A stretch of 64,000 nt of DNA from Chitinophaga chungangae. GTDB lineage: Bacteria > Bacteroidota > Bacteroidia > Chitinophagales > Chitinophagaceae. The notes below the pieces were generated by a model, which ran no database searches, was not told the origin of the DNA, and worked only from the letters and a program-made list of their open reading frames with translations. A program made the translations under genes and the position numbers. Each line of letters opens with the position of its first letter. The first letter of the stretch is position 1. Below are positions 42,466 to 52,281 of the stretch, piece after piece. The stretch spans positions 868,001 through 932,000 of the forward strand of contig NZ_JAGHKP010000001.1 of NCBI RefSeq assembly GCF_017742215.1, in the 5' to 3' direction.

Positions 42466-43947
42466 TCAGCGCGTATAACAACCGCTTATCCACTCAAAAA
42501 AATCGAAGTATTTCAGCATCGGTTTTTCATCGTGGTTTTCACGCGCTTCTTCGATGGCGGGCGATATCTTTTCATAAGCCGCCTTTTTTCTCGGCTGGCT
42601 GCACATTTTTGGGTTCAGCTGCACGGTGCGGAAAAGCAATTTTTCCAGCCGGTAATGCCGCCCGTGTTTGCTGTAAAAACGTTTGAAAGCCCTGATCTCG
42701 TAATCGAGATAGGCCGTATTGCCCGTTTCATAATGAATAAGGATATGCATCAGTCTGCAGGCCCGGTACGCCAGCGCAGCGCTCATCGCCTTGTGGCCGT
42801 TCAGCGCAAAGGAAACGTAACGGTTGGCCTCGTCGTATTGCCGGTGCTGAAAACACGTGATCGTGGCGAACAATAACAGTTGAAGCTGTTTGTCCGTTTT
42901 ATGGAAGCCGGTATTCAGCAGCACCGTGTCGTGTATCTGCCGGATGAACGCCAGCGCATCGTCGAACGCCTGCGCGCCTGCCATGCTGCTCAGGCGGTGC
43001 AAACAAAACGTCTGGTAACACAGGTTCCGGAAATGCTCGGGATAAGGCCGGGCCATCAGCTGCTCCAGCTTCCCGGTAAAAAAATCCATTTCATGATAAT
43101 AACCGATGCTGTACAGGTTGTCGAGAATGCCGTCGAGCGCGGACAGGTTGTCGTACGGCGGGTTGTTCCATAATGATTCGTTCTCTTCGAACAACGCATT
43201 CAGCGCTTTGAAGACATTTAATGCGGGATGATATTGTTTTGTATGCACGAGAAAAAACGACTGGAAAAGCAGGTGCGTTTTTCTCGATTCAAACAGGTGC
43301 CTGCCGCCCATGCTGATAATGCCCAGTTCGCCCAGCACAAGATCGTTGATCATTTTCCCGTTCCTTTCCAATCCTATCTGTTCGTTGATGAGCCGCAGCT
43401 TCAGCAATTCGTAGAGCGAGTGATGCTCGTGGATCTGGTGCAGTTCTTTCAGCGCCTGTTTGGAGCGCATTTGCAGGTCTACCACTTCCTGTTCGTTCAT
43501 GCCGGGAAAACCCACGTCTGCCAGGTAATTCAGCTCTTCGCGAACGGCCTGGTAATACAATGTATGGTCCTGCGCCTGCAGGGCCAGCTGCTGCGTCTTT
43601 TTTAATTCATGATGCGCGCGCCCGGGCAACGAGCGCTCAAAACAAAGCCGGGCTTTCATGAAAGCGTGGTGACGGGCATACCATTTGTCTTGCCCCACGC
43701 GCACCGTTACCAGCTGGTCTGTCAATACTTTGAAAAGATAATGCACGGTATTGTCGAACGATGCGGCGCGCGTTTTTTTACCGAAAAGCGATTCCACTTC
43801 CGCCAGGCTTTTGTTTTCCTTACACAGCAGGTCGAAAAGCAGGAGGTAATCTTTTTCTTTTTCGGTTCCCGAAGCAGACAGCCGGAAATGTTTTTTTTCC
43901 GCGGGAGACAGGGAGCGGACCATTTTTTCAAGTTCGAGCGCGATCAT
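42466..43947 (-). CDS. Hypothetical helical (TPR-like) protein, 493 residues
   Basis: I do not recognise a named family. It has no signal peptide or membrane segment. It starts with 'MIALELEKMVRSLSPAEKKHFRLSAS' and is Leu-, His- and Tyr-rich with repeating helix pairs, which look like TPR-type solenoid repeats ('HHELKKTQQLALQAQDHTLYYQAVREELNYLADVG' near 105-140). The composition suggests a cytoplasmic scaffold or regulator. It is divergent from the ribokinase gene of locus IV (about 200 bases between the starts), so a regulatory link to that locus is possible but unproven. Confidence 0.75.
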   Translation of the reverse strand: MIALELEKMVRSLSPAEKKHFRLSASGTEKEKDYLLLFDLLCKENKSLAEVESLFGKKTRAASFDNTVHYLFKVLTDQLVTVRVGQDKWYARHHAFMKARLCFERSLPGRAHHELKKTQQLALQAQDHTLYYQAVREELNYLADVGFPGMNEQEVVDLQMRSKQALKELHQIHEHHSLYELLKLRLINEQIGLERNGKMINDLVLGELGIISMGGRHLFESRKTHLLFQSFFLVHTKQYHPALNVFKALNALFEENESLWNNPPYDNLSALDGILDNLYSIGYYHEMDFFTGKLEQLMARPYPEHFRNLCYQTFCLHRLSSMAGAQAFDDALAFIRQIHDTVLLNTGFHKTDKQLQLLLFATITCFQHRQYDEANRYVSFALNGHKAMSAALAYRACRLMHILIHYETGNTAYLDYEIRAFKRFYSKHGRHYRLEKLLFRTVQLNPKMCSQPRKKAAYEKISPAIEEARENHDEKPMLKYFDFFEWISGCYTR

Positions 43948-44079
43948 GTTATAATTCAGGAAAATGGAGTGGAATGAATATCATAATGTATTGAATTATA
44001 TGTTTTTATGTCATATTGTGCCGTTGCCGGCATTCATGAAAATAGGAAAAAGTGGCCAATTTCTGGAGATGTATCGCTT

Positions 44080-44087
44080 TATATTTG
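44080..44087 (+). promoter_or_regulatory. Bacteroidota -7 promoter element (TATATTTG) of locus IV
   Basis: Exact TAnnTTTG match 64 bases before the ribokinase start. A weak -33-like ATTTC lies about 16 bases upstream. It is the likely start point of the locus IV transcript. Confidence 0.5.
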
Positions 44088-44150
44088 AAACTGTGCGGCC
44101 GCAGTGTGCGCCGTCATCCATTCAACTCAACAGCAAAACAGTTCCAGGTT

Positions 44151-45068
44151 ATGTCAAACAAGATCCTCGTGGTAGGCAGTATCAATATGGACATGGTGGT
44201 GAAAACAGCGCATATTCCGCGGCCGGGTGAAACGGTACTGGGCGGCGTGTTTTTTATGAACCCGGGCGGCAAGGGCGCGAACCAGGCCGTTGCGGTGGCG
44301 CGCCTTGGCGGCAAAGCCGCGTTCATCGGAAAGATCGGGGATGATATTTTCGGCAAACAATCCGCGCATTTATTCGACCAGGAAGGAGTAGACATCAGCG
44401 GGCTGGCGTTCGACCCTGAATCGCCGTCGGGCATTGCCATGATCACGGTAGACGAAGCAGGGGAAAACAGCATCGTGGTGGCGCCCGGCGCCAATGCGCA
44501 TTTGCAGCCGGAAGACCTGGCCGCGGCATTCGACCGCCACCCGGACGCAAAAGTGTTGCTGATACAACTGGAAATACCGATGGAAACGGTGCAATATGCC
44601 GCGCGTTATGCGCGAGAAAAAGGCCTGCTCGTGATCCTGAACCCTGCGCCGGCCAACGAGCGTATTCCCGGGTTGCTTCACCTGGTAGACGTGATCACGC
44701 CGAATGAGAACGAAGCGGAAATGTTGTCCGGCATCACGATCAAAGATATTGCCGGCGCCAAACGCGCGGCGGAGCGTATCGTGTCGCTCGGCGTGAAAAG
44801 CGTGATCGTTACCTTGGGCAGGCAGGGCGCGGTGGTGCTGCATAACGGGCAGTTTCACCATGTGCCCGCGCCGAAAGTGGAAACGGTAGACACCACCGCC
44901 GCCGGCGATGTGTTCAACGGCGCGCTGGCTACCGCACTCGCGGAGGGGAAACCCTTAGAAGCGGCGGCGGCATTCGCCTGCAACGCCGCTTCCATCGCGG
45001 TAACCAGGCTGGGTGCGCAATCTTCCATTCCATACCGCAACGAAGTGTTGTTCAATATTATGACCTAG
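44151..45068 (+). CDS. rbsK: Ribokinase
   Basis: 305 residues from ATG 44151, where the family N-terminus 'NKILVVGSINMDMVV' starts; upstream extension is rejected. Substrate-binding Asp14 and G-G-K-G-A-N-Q at 39-45, the 'LNPAPANE' segment near 163-170, the phosphate-binding 'VTLGRQGAV' near 220-228, and the catalytic Asp253 in 'TTAAGDVFNGAL'. It phosphorylates ribose to ribose-5-phosphate with ATP. It is the first gene of locus IV, followed 36 bases later by a sugar permease, which with the downstream glycohydrolase-family enzymes points to ribose from nucleosides or ADP-ribosyl compounds. Confidence 0.95.
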   Translation: MSNKILVVGSINMDMVVKTAHIPRPGETVLGGVFFMNPGGKGANQAVAVARLGGKAAFIGKIGDDIFGKQSAHLFDQEGVDISGLAFDPESPSGIAMITVDEAGENSIVVAPGANAHLQPEDLAAAFDRHPDAKVLLIQLEIPMETVQYAARYAREKGLLVILNPAPANERIPGLLHLVDVITPNENEAEMLSGITIKDIAGAKRAAERIVSLGVKSVIVTLGRQGAVVLHNGQFHHVPAPKVETVDTTAAGDVFNGALATALAEGKPLEAAAAFACNAASIAVTRLGAQSSIPYRNEVLFNIMT

Positions 45069-45104
45069 GTTTTCTTCCAACAGACCAAAATAAATGCTGA
45101 CGTT

Positions 45105-46109
45105 ATGTTTATCGTAGAAAGTTATTCCCTCGCCGTTATCTTCTGCCTGGTAACCATGCTGTGCTGGGGCTCCTGGGCCAACACACAGAAGCTGGTAGCC
45201 GGAAAATGGCGCTTCGAGCTGTTTTATTGGGACTATGTGATCGGCATACTTTTATTTTCCCTGCTGGGCGCGTTTACGCTTGGCAGCTCGGGCAGCGGCG
45301 GGCGCGCTTTCCCGGACGACCTCGCGCAGGCCGGGGCTTCCAACATCCGCAGCGCATTGCTGGGCGGCGTCGTGTTTAATCTCGCCAACATCCTGCTCAC
45401 GGCCGCCATCGCCGGCGCCGGCATGGCGGTGGCTTTCCCCGTAGGCATTGGACTGGCATTGGTGATCGGCGTGGTGCTCAATTACCTGCTGGCCGCGAAA
45501 GGCGATCCCGCGCTGCTATTCACCGGCGTGCTGCTGGTAACGCTCGCCATCATCGTCAATGCGCTCGCTTACCGCAGGCATTCGGGCAGTACGGGCAAAA
45601 AAGGCGTCGGCAAATGGATCGTCATTTCCGTGGTGGCCGGCGTGCTGATGTCCACTTTTTATCCTTTCGTTGCCGCTGCGATGGACCTGGAGAACTTCCA
45701 CGCGCCCGCTGCCGGTAAAATGACGCCTTATACCGCTTTCGTGATCTTTTCGCTGGGCATCTTCGCCAGTAATTTCATTTTCAACGCCATCCTGATGCGT
45801 CGTCCGCTGGAAGGGCCGCCCATCGCGATTTCCGCGTGGTTTCGCGGCAGGCCGGGCATACACCTGGTAGGCGTGCTCGGCGGCTGTATCTGGGGATTGG
45901 GCAATCTTTTTAACCTGATCGCTTCGGGCAAAGCGGGGCCGGCCATTTCTTACGGTCTCGGGCAGGGCGCCACACTGGTTGCCGCGCTCTGGGGCGTGCT
46001 GATCTGGAAGGAATTTAAAGGCGGCACGCCCGCCGTCCGGAAACTGGTTTCCTGCATGTTCGTCCTGTTTGTAGCGGGCCTCGCGCTGATCATAGCCGCA
46101 GGCCGCTGA
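45105..46109 (+). CDS. Sugar permease of the DMT/GRP type
   Basis: 334 residues with about ten hydrophobic segments, starting with 'AVIFCLVTMLCWGSWANTQKLV' near 9-30, which recalls GRP/RhaT-type sugar transporters in the drug/metabolite superfamily. Other typical segments: 'MAVAFPVGIGLALVIGVVLNYLLA' near 108-132 and 'GCIWGLGNLFNLIASGKAGPAISYGLGQGATLVAALWGVLIWKEF' near 262-306. It lies between ribokinase and susC (41-base gap), so it probably carries ribose or a related sugar into the cytoplasm. Proteins of this type are sometimes annotated as multidrug permeases. Confidence 0.85.
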   Translation: MFIVESYSLAVIFCLVTMLCWGSWANTQKLVAGKWRFELFYWDYVIGILLFSLLGAFTLGSSGSGGRAFPDDLAQAGASNIRSALLGGVVFNLANILLTAAIAGAGMAVAFPVGIGLALVIGVVLNYLLAAKGDPALLFTGVLLVTLAIIVNALAYRRHSGSTGKKGVGKWIVISVVAGVLMSTFYPFVAAAMDLENFHAPAAGKMTPYTAFVIFSLGIFASNFIFNAILMRRPLEGPPIAISAWFRGRPGIHLVGVLGGCIWGLGNLFNLIASGKAGPAISYGLGQGATLVAALWGVLIWKEFKGGTPAVRKLVSCMFVLFVAGLALIIAAGR

Positions 46110-46150
46110 ACCCGCCATTCGTCAACACGCTACACGTTAAAATTTCATGT

Positions 46151-49100
46151 ATGAAAAACAGGTTATTCAAAAGTATGGCCGGCATGTTCATGCTGTTGCT
46201 TTGTACGCAGCTCGCCTCCGCCCAGTTCAGGGTAACGGGACAGGTAACGGACAGCCTCAGCGGCCAGCCGCTTCCCAACGCCTCGCTCCGTGAAGCAGGT
46301 GGCTCCGCCAGCGCCACCGCAGACGCGCAGGGCAATTATTCTATCACGCTTTCTTCCACCACCGCATCCATCGAGATCAGCTTTGTAGGTTACAGGCGCA
46401 TGCTGGTGCCGGTGAACGGCCGTTCCGCCGTAAACGTAATACTGGCACGGGACCTGGGTGACCTGGGCGAAGTCGTGATCGTCGGTTACGGCGTTCAGAA
46501 AAAAAGCGATATCTCCGGCTCGGTAGTGTCTATCGACGCGGAAAAACTCGCCCCGCAAACGTCCGCCAGCATAGCAGAGCTGATCCGCGGCAAAGCTTCC
46601 GGCGTGCAGGTTACGCAGGGCAGCGCGAGGCCCGGGGGCTGGGCGAACATCACCATTCGCGGCACGCGTTCATTGAACGGCGGAAACGCCCCGCTGTTCG
46701 TACTCGACGGCGTACCGGTGTCTGATATCGATAACGTGAACATCAACGATATCGCTACCATCGAAGTACTGAAAGACGCCGCTTCCACCGCCATTTACGG
46801 CGCCCGCGCGGCCAACGGCGTAGTGCTCGTCAATACCAAACGCGCGAAAACCAACAGCCTCCAGCTGGAAGTAACCGGCCAGCATTCGCTGCAGCAGCTC
46901 AAACGCAACTTCGACCTGTATTCGCCCGACGAATGGGTGCAGCTGCGCCGCGAAGCGGTAAGAACGAAGAACGGCGGCGTATACCCGACGGACGAACAGG
47001 CTTTTCCCGCTCCTATTCTTTCCGCCATCCGCAACGGTCAAACCGCGGATTGGCAAAAGCTGATGCTCCGGGACGCATGGGTGCGGAAATACGACGCCAG
47101 CGTGCGCTCCGGCACAGACCGCACCCGCGTAGCGTTTTCAGGCGGTTATCTCGGGCAGGACGGCCTGGCGAAAGACGCGGGGTACGATCGTACCAACTTC
47201 CGCCTCAACCTCGATCATAAACTCCTGTCTTCGCTGTCGCTCGGCGCCAATGTAGCCTATTCCTTCGCCACACAAACCTTCGAAGACGGCTCCTGGGACG
47301 GGTTTTACCGTCACCTTACCGCGCCGCCCTACGCCACGCCTTTTAACGAGAACGGGGAGCTGAACTATATCATCGGCGAATCGAACAGCACCAACCCGCT
47401 GTGGAACTCCCGCGAATCGTCCAACCAGACGAAATACCGCAACCTGCTGGCCAACGTGTTCGCGGAATGGGAAATCGTAAAAGGCCTTCGTTACAAGCTC
47501 AATACCAGCGTGAACAGCAACACGTCTTCCAATAAATTTTACCAGACCAGCCTGCATCAGAACGGCCGGATCTTCAACGGCAACGGCTCGCTCAGCGAAA
47601 CGCGCAATACGGACTTCCTGCTGGAAAACATTTTGTCTTACGCCCGCTCTTTCAGCAACGGTCATAACCTGGACGTGACGCTCGTGCAAAGCGTCAACAA
47701 AATAGACTACGAATCCAGCGGCGTGAGCGCCACCGATTTTCCGTACGACAAATTCGGGGCAGACGGCATCGCCAGCGCGCAGAAACCCAACACGCCCACG
47801 CACAGCGTGACCAACAGGAAAATTTTGTCTTATATGGCGCGCGCCCGCTACAACATCCACGATAAATACCTGGCCACGTTCACCATGCGGGCAGACGGTT
47901 CTTCCGTATTCGGCGAAAACAACAAGTTCGGTTATTTCCCTTCCGGCTCGCTGATGTGGCGGCTTTCGCAGGAAGATTTCCTGAAAGACAAAAACTGGCT
48001 TTCCGACCTGAAGCTGCGCGCCAGCTACGGCGCGGTGGGCAACCAGGCAGTGTCTCCCTACAATTCGCTGGGCGTAACCGTGCTGTACCAGGGCATCCTG
48101 ATGAACAACGCAGGCTCTCCGTCCATCACTTCCGGTTTTCTTCCTTCCGCTTCTTTATACAATCCGAACCTGAAATGGGAAACCTCGCTGTCTTCCAACC
48201 TGGGCCTGGATTTCAGCCTGCTGGCCGACCGTATCAGCGGCTCCTTCGAATATTACAGCACACGCACGACGGACCTGCTGGTGAGCAAATCGCTGCCCAA
48301 CATACTCGGCTATACTTCGCAGCTGGTGAATCTAGGCGAGGTGAAGAACAGCGGGCTGGAAGCAATGATCAACGTCAGGCCGGTGCAGCATAAAGATATC
48401 GACTGGAACGTGGGGCTGGTGTTTTCGCGCAACGTGAACAAACTGGTGAAGATCGACGGCAGGACCGACGAAAAAGGCCAGCCGGTGAACGATCTGAACA
48501 ACAACTGGTTCATCGGCAAATCGGTGAACGTGTATTTCGATCACCGTTTCGACGGCATCTGGCAAACTGGCGATAAAGACTTTACCGACGCACACCCCAC
48601 GTTGAACGCAAAACCCGGCGACGTGCGCGTGGCCGATCTCAACGGTGATTTTGTGATCAATGAATCAGACAAGATCATTTACCGCCGCGACCCGAAATTC
48701 ACGGCTTCCGTCAATTCCTCCTTCCGCTTCAAAGGTTTCGACCTGTATTGGGATCTGTATTGGGTGAACGGGGTGTACAAACAAAACCCTTATCTTTTCA
48801 GCAGCAACCAGGGCGGCGCGCTCACGGGGCTTACCAACGGACTGAAAGTAGATTACTGGACGCCGGAGAACCCTTCCAATACCGCGCCGCGCCCGCGTGA
48901 GACCGGCATGGAAAACCCTTACCTGCACGTGCTCGGTTACCAGGACGCTTCGTATGTCCGTTTCCGTAATATCACGCTCGGCTACACGCTTCCTTCGCAG
49001 CTTACGAAAGCCGCGCGGATCAGGTCGGTGCGGGTGTATGCGGGCCTGGAGAACTTCTTCACGTTCACGGACTACCAGTCTTACAGCCCGGAATCCAATC

Positions 49101-49156
49101 CCGGGGATTTCCCCGAGCCGCGTGTTTTCCAGTTCGGTTTGAACATCAAACTTTAA
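46151..49156 (+). CDS. SusC/RagA family TonB-linked outer membrane protein (locus IV)
   Basis: 1001 residues. Signal peptide about 1-24 ending A-S-A-Q, carboxypeptidase-like domain ('FRVTGQVTDSLSGQPLPNASL' near 26-46), hinge 'GEVVIVGYGVQKKSDISGSVVS' near 104-125, plug with 'ITIRGTRSLNGGNAPLFVLDG' near 165-185 and 'TIEVLKDAASTAIYGARAANGVV' near 203-225, and a barrel ending in N-I-K-L. The alternative start 4 bases earlier is in another frame. It follows the permease by 41 bases and its SusD is one base downstream. The cargo, by context, is a ribose-containing compound such as a nucleoside. Confidence 0.95.
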   Translation: MKNRLFKSMAGMFMLLLCTQLASAQFRVTGQVTDSLSGQPLPNASLREAGGSASATADAQGNYSITLSSTTASIEISFVGYRRMLVPVNGRSAVNVILARDLGDLGEVVIVGYGVQKKSDISGSVVSIDAEKLAPQTSASIAELIRGKASGVQVTQGSARPGGWANITIRGTRSLNGGNAPLFVLDGVPVSDIDNVNINDIATIEVLKDAASTAIYGARAANGVVLVNTKRAKTNSLQLEVTGQHSLQQLKRNFDLYSPDEWVQLRREAVRTKNGGVYPTDEQAFPAPILSAIRNGQTADWQKLMLRDAWVRKYDASVRSGTDRTRVAFSGGYLGQDGLAKDAGYDRTNFRLNLDHKLLSSLSLGANVAYSFATQTFEDGSWDGFYRHLTAPPYATPFNENGELNYIIGESNSTNPLWNSRESSNQTKYRNLLANVFAEWEIVKGLRYKLNTSVNSNTSSNKFYQTSLHQNGRIFNGNGSLSETRNTDFLLENILSYARSFSNGHNLDVTLVQSVNKIDYESSGVSATDFPYDKFGADGIASAQKPNTPTHSVTNRKILSYMARARYNIHDKYLATFTMRADGSSVFGENNKFGYFPSGSLMWRLSQEDFLKDKNWLSDLKLRASYGAVGNQAVSPYNSLGVTVLYQGILMNNAGSPSITSGFLPSASLYNPNLKWETSLSSNLGLDFSLLADRISGSFEYYSTRTTDLLVSKSLPNILGYTSQLVNLGEVKNSGLEAMINVRPVQHKDIDWNVGLVFSRNVNKLVKIDGRTDEKGQPVNDLNNNWFIGKSVNVYFDHRFDGIWQTGDKDFTDAHPTLNAKPGDVRVADLNGDFVINESDKIIYRRDPKFTASVNSSFRFKGFDLYWDLYWVNGVYKQNPYLFSSNQGGALTGLTNGLKVDYWTPENPSNTAPRPRETGMENPYLHVLGYQDASYVRFRNITLGYTLPSQLTKAARIRSVRVYAGLENFFTFTDYQSYSPESNPGDFPEPRVFQFGLNIKL

Positions 49157-49157
49157 C

Positions 49158-50738
49158 ATGAATGTTATGAGAAAGATTTGCAACCTGATGATATTTGCCG
49201 TTTTGTTTTTCACCGGCTGTAAAGACCAGCTGCTGGAAGAAAGCAAGACCAACCTCACCCTGGTGGAATTATATTCCACGCCGCAGGGGCTTCAAAAGGC
49301 CATGACGGGCCTGTATATCCTCGAACAGCGCGGCCCGCGCGACGGCGCGTGGTGGGACGGCGCGGAGGTCCTGTCCATCATCGGCGGCACGGACATTACC
49401 GTGGCCAATGGCGGCCCGGGCAACGGTTACCGCACCTACGACCCGATCGAGATGCAGAACGGCGGCGGTGTGGCCGCCACGATCTGGAAATACCACTACT
49501 CGGTGATCGGCAAGGCAAACGAGATTATTTTTTACGGGGAAAAAATGGCCGCAGAACACCCGGAAGTAAAAAGTATCATTGCGGAAGCGCGTTACTTCCG
49601 CGCTCATTCCTACTTCTGGCTGTTCCGCAAATACGACCGCATCTGGCTCAACACTGCGCCCACCACGCCCGAAAACGTAAACCAGCCGAGAGATTACCGC
49701 CCGGCCACGCCCGCGGAAGTGTATGCGCTGCTGAACAGCGACCTGGATTATAGCATTGAAAACATCAATAAAGACGCCCGCGATCCTGGCAAAGTAACGG
49801 AAGTGCTGGCCAGGCACATCCGCGCGGATGTTGCGATGTGGCAGCAGGATTGGAGCGAGGCCATCACGCAAACGGAAGCTATCTTTAAACACACGGATTA
49901 TGCCCTGGTGTCGCTGGACAGGCTGTTTACCGGCGCAAGGCTCGATCACAGCGAGGCGCTGTATGTGTTACGCAGCGCAAAAGGCGGGTACGACGTGAGC
50001 ACCAACCGGATGCAGTCGCATTTTATTCCCTGGTACGACAAAGTATGCGGCGAGCGCAGCTATACCAACGGCGGCTGGGGATGGGGCTGGCTGTACCCGA
50101 ACGATTACCTGTTCAGTCTTTACGACCCTGCGAAGGACCAGCGTTACGCCAAATTCTACAAAACGGAATACGTGGTAACGAAAGTAGTGCCCGGCATGCC
50201 GCCCGGCACGCAGGTGGGGGATGTGGTGAAAGTGACGGAAGCGAATAAAAGCCTCTATTATACGGCCTTTCATCCTACCACCACCAAATTCGTAGACACC
50301 TGGACGGTTTCTTCGCCAGACGATGGCTGGTCGTACAAAGACTTCATGGTCTACCGTCTCGCCCAAACGTATCTTTTCGCGGCAGAAGCGTATATGCGTT
50401 CGGGTGATAACGTTAACGCCCTGAAATATTACAACAAAACCTGGGAGCGCGCCGGCAATACGGCTTTTGCGGGCACCGTCTCCGAACAGCTGATTATGGA
50501 CGAGCAGGCGCGAGAACTGGGGCTGGAAGGCCATCGCTGGTTTTTCCTGAAACGGATCGGCAAGCTGCTTAGCCAGGTGCGGCTGCACGCGGGTGAAGAA
50601 AACCCCTACACGGCGGAAAATTACCTGCTGCCGCGCACCAACATCAAAGATCACAACGTGCGCTGGCCGATACCGAACAGCGAGCTGAACGTGATGGGGA
50701 AAGAACATTTCCCGCAAAACCCGGGCTACAACCCATAA
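49158..50738 (+). CDS. SusD/RagB family nutrient-binding outer membrane lipoprotein (locus IV)
   Basis: 526 residues; ATG 49158 or 49167 (M4). Lipobox F-T-G-C near 18-21. SusD pattern: 'TLVELYSTPQGLQKAMTGLYILEQRG' near 35-60, 'AEARYFRAHSYFWLFRKYDRIW' near 135-160, 'MVYRLAQTYLFAAEAYMRSGD' near 395-415 and 'MDEQARELGLEGHRWFFLKRIGKL' near 445-470. It ends with 'FPQNPGYNP'. It is translated one base after susC and is likely the cell-surface lid of that barrel. Confidence 0.94.
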   Translation: MNVMRKICNLMIFAVLFFTGCKDQLLEESKTNLTLVELYSTPQGLQKAMTGLYILEQRGPRDGAWWDGAEVLSIIGGTDITVANGGPGNGYRTYDPIEMQNGGGVAATIWKYHYSVIGKANEIIFYGEKMAAEHPEVKSIIAEARYFRAHSYFWLFRKYDRIWLNTAPTTPENVNQPRDYRPATPAEVYALLNSDLDYSIENINKDARDPGKVTEVLARHIRADVAMWQQDWSEAITQTEAIFKHTDYALVSLDRLFTGARLDHSEALYVLRSAKGGYDVSTNRMQSHFIPWYDKVCGERSYTNGGWGWGWLYPNDYLFSLYDPAKDQRYAKFYKTEYVVTKVVPGMPPGTQVGDVVKVTEANKSLYYTAFHPTTTKFVDTWTVSSPDDGWSYKDFMVYRLAQTYLFAAEAYMRSGDNVNALKYYNKTWERAGNTAFAGTVSEQLIMDEQARELGLEGHRWFFLKRIGKLLSQVRLHAGEENPYTAENYLLPRTNIKDHNVRWPIPNSELNVMGKEHFPQNPGYNP

Positions 50739-50757
50739 CCTGTCAAAAAAAACTGAT

Positions 50758-52281
50758 ATGAAAAAGATCATCGCCGCATGCGTGGCATTGTGCAGTACGA
50801 TAGCCTGCGCGCAAAACAAGGGAACCGCCACCCGCCCGGACACAAAGATCACTACCGCTGTGCTCCAGGACAAGATCAAAGGAGGTTGGGCGGGACAAAC
50901 GATTGGCGTCACCTACGGCGGGCCCTTCGAGTTCAAATTCAACGGTACCATGGTACAGGATTATATACCTGTAAAGCCCTGGGACAGCACCACCATCGAA
51001 TGGTGGTACGACCATGGAGCCGGCCTGTACGACGATGTGTACATGGACCTGACCTTCGTGAAAGTATTTGATAAATACGGCCTCAACGCGCCGCTGGATT
51101 CCTTTGCCAATGCATTTGCCTATGCCTCCTATCCCTTGTGGCACGCCAACCAGGCTGCCCGTTACAACCTGCTGAACGGCGTTAAAGCGCCGCAAAGCGG
51201 GCACTGGCGGAACAATCCGCATGCAGACGATATCGACTTCCAGATCGAGGCGGATTTTGCGGGGCTGATGGCGCCGGGTATGGTGAACACCGCCACTACC
51301 ATCTGCGACAGCATCGGGCATATCATGAATTACGGTGAAGGATGGTACGGCGGCGTTTATGTCGCGGCCATGTATTCGCTGGCGTTTGTGTCCGACGATA
51401 TCAACTGGATCGTAACGGAAGCGCTGCAAGCCATTCCGAAGGAAAGCCGGTACCGCCAATGCATGGAAGCCGTTATCGCCGGTCACAAAAAGTACCCCGA
51501 CGATTGGAAACGCACCTGGTTTGAAGTGGAGCGCAATTTCAGCGAAGACCTGCATTGCCCGGATGGCGTGTTCGCGCCATTCAACATCGATGCTACCACC
51601 AATTCCGCTTATATCCTGATCGGCCTGCTGTACGGCGGAGGCGACTTTACCAAAACGATGGATATTTCCATGCGCTGCGGGCAGGATGCGGACTGCAATC
51701 CCGCGTCGGCGGCGGGCATCCTGGGCACGATGATCGGTTACAGCCGCATTCCGGAAAAATACCTGGCGGCAATACGTCCCGTGGAAGCCAGGAACTTTGT
51801 GTACACAGATGCTTCACTCAACGATCTGTACAGGATGAGCTACAACCATGCATTGCAGCTGGTGCGCAAACATAACGGAACAGTAAATGGAGCGGATGTG
51901 ACCATTCCTTACCAGGCGGTGAAGCCCGTGAGGCTGGAAGAGGGGTTTGAAGGACATTACCCCGTGAAAAAAACAGCTGTGAACAAACCGGTTGCGGAAG
52001 TGGGAGAAGTGCAGTTCAACGGCAATGGGATCATTTTTAAAGGATATGTACAGGGCCCCGGGAATTATGTTGCGCAAGTGGACCTGCTGGTAGACGGCAA
52101 ACCTTTACGCACATCGGGCCTGCCCGCAAACCATACTACGCGCAGGGATGAAGTGGGGTACGCTTATGAATTGCCCGCCGGCAGCCATGTGGCTTCCCTG
52201 CAATGGAAAAACCCAAACGACAGTGCGAAAGTGCAGGTGCTGGAAGTAATCGTATTCGATCATCCCCCGGTGAAAAAATGA
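50758..52281 (+). CDS. Exported ADP-ribosylglycohydrolase-family enzyme, copy A
   Basis: 507 residues. A signal peptide of about 18 residues ends C-A-Q, so periplasmic. ADP-ribosylglycohydrolase (PF03747) features: 'DKIKGGWAGQTIGVTYGGPFEF' near 38-60, metal-ligand segment 'YDDVYMD' at 91-97, and 'CGQDADCNPASAAGILG' at 308-324, whose Asp310 and Asp312 fit the second metal-binding motif (usually D-A-D-T/N). A beta-rich extra domain of about 120 residues closes the protein. The family cleaves N- or O-glycosidic bonds to ribose. In locus IV it would release ribose from a nucleoside-like substrate. It overlaps copy B by 4 bases. Confidence 0.88.
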   Translation: MKKIIAACVALCSTIACAQNKGTATRPDTKITTAVLQDKIKGGWAGQTIGVTYGGPFEFKFNGTMVQDYIPVKPWDSTTIEWWYDHGAGLYDDVYMDLTFVKVFDKYGLNAPLDSFANAFAYASYPLWHANQAARYNLLNGVKAPQSGHWRNNPHADDIDFQIEADFAGLMAPGMVNTATTICDSIGHIMNYGEGWYGGVYVAAMYSLAFVSDDINWIVTEALQAIPKESRYRQCMEAVIAGHKKYPDDWKRTWFEVERNFSEDLHCPDGVFAPFNIDATTNSAYILIGLLYGGGDFTKTMDISMRCGQDADCNPASAAGILGTMIGYSRIPEKYLAAIRPVEARNFVYTDASLNDLYRMSYNHALQLVRKHNGTVNGADVTIPYQAVKPVRLEEGFEGHYPVKKTAVNKPVAEVGEVQFNGNGIIFKGYVQGPGNYVAQVDLLVDGKPLRTSGLPANHTTRRDEVGYAYELPAGSHVASLQWKNPNDSAKVQVLEVIVFDHPPVKK

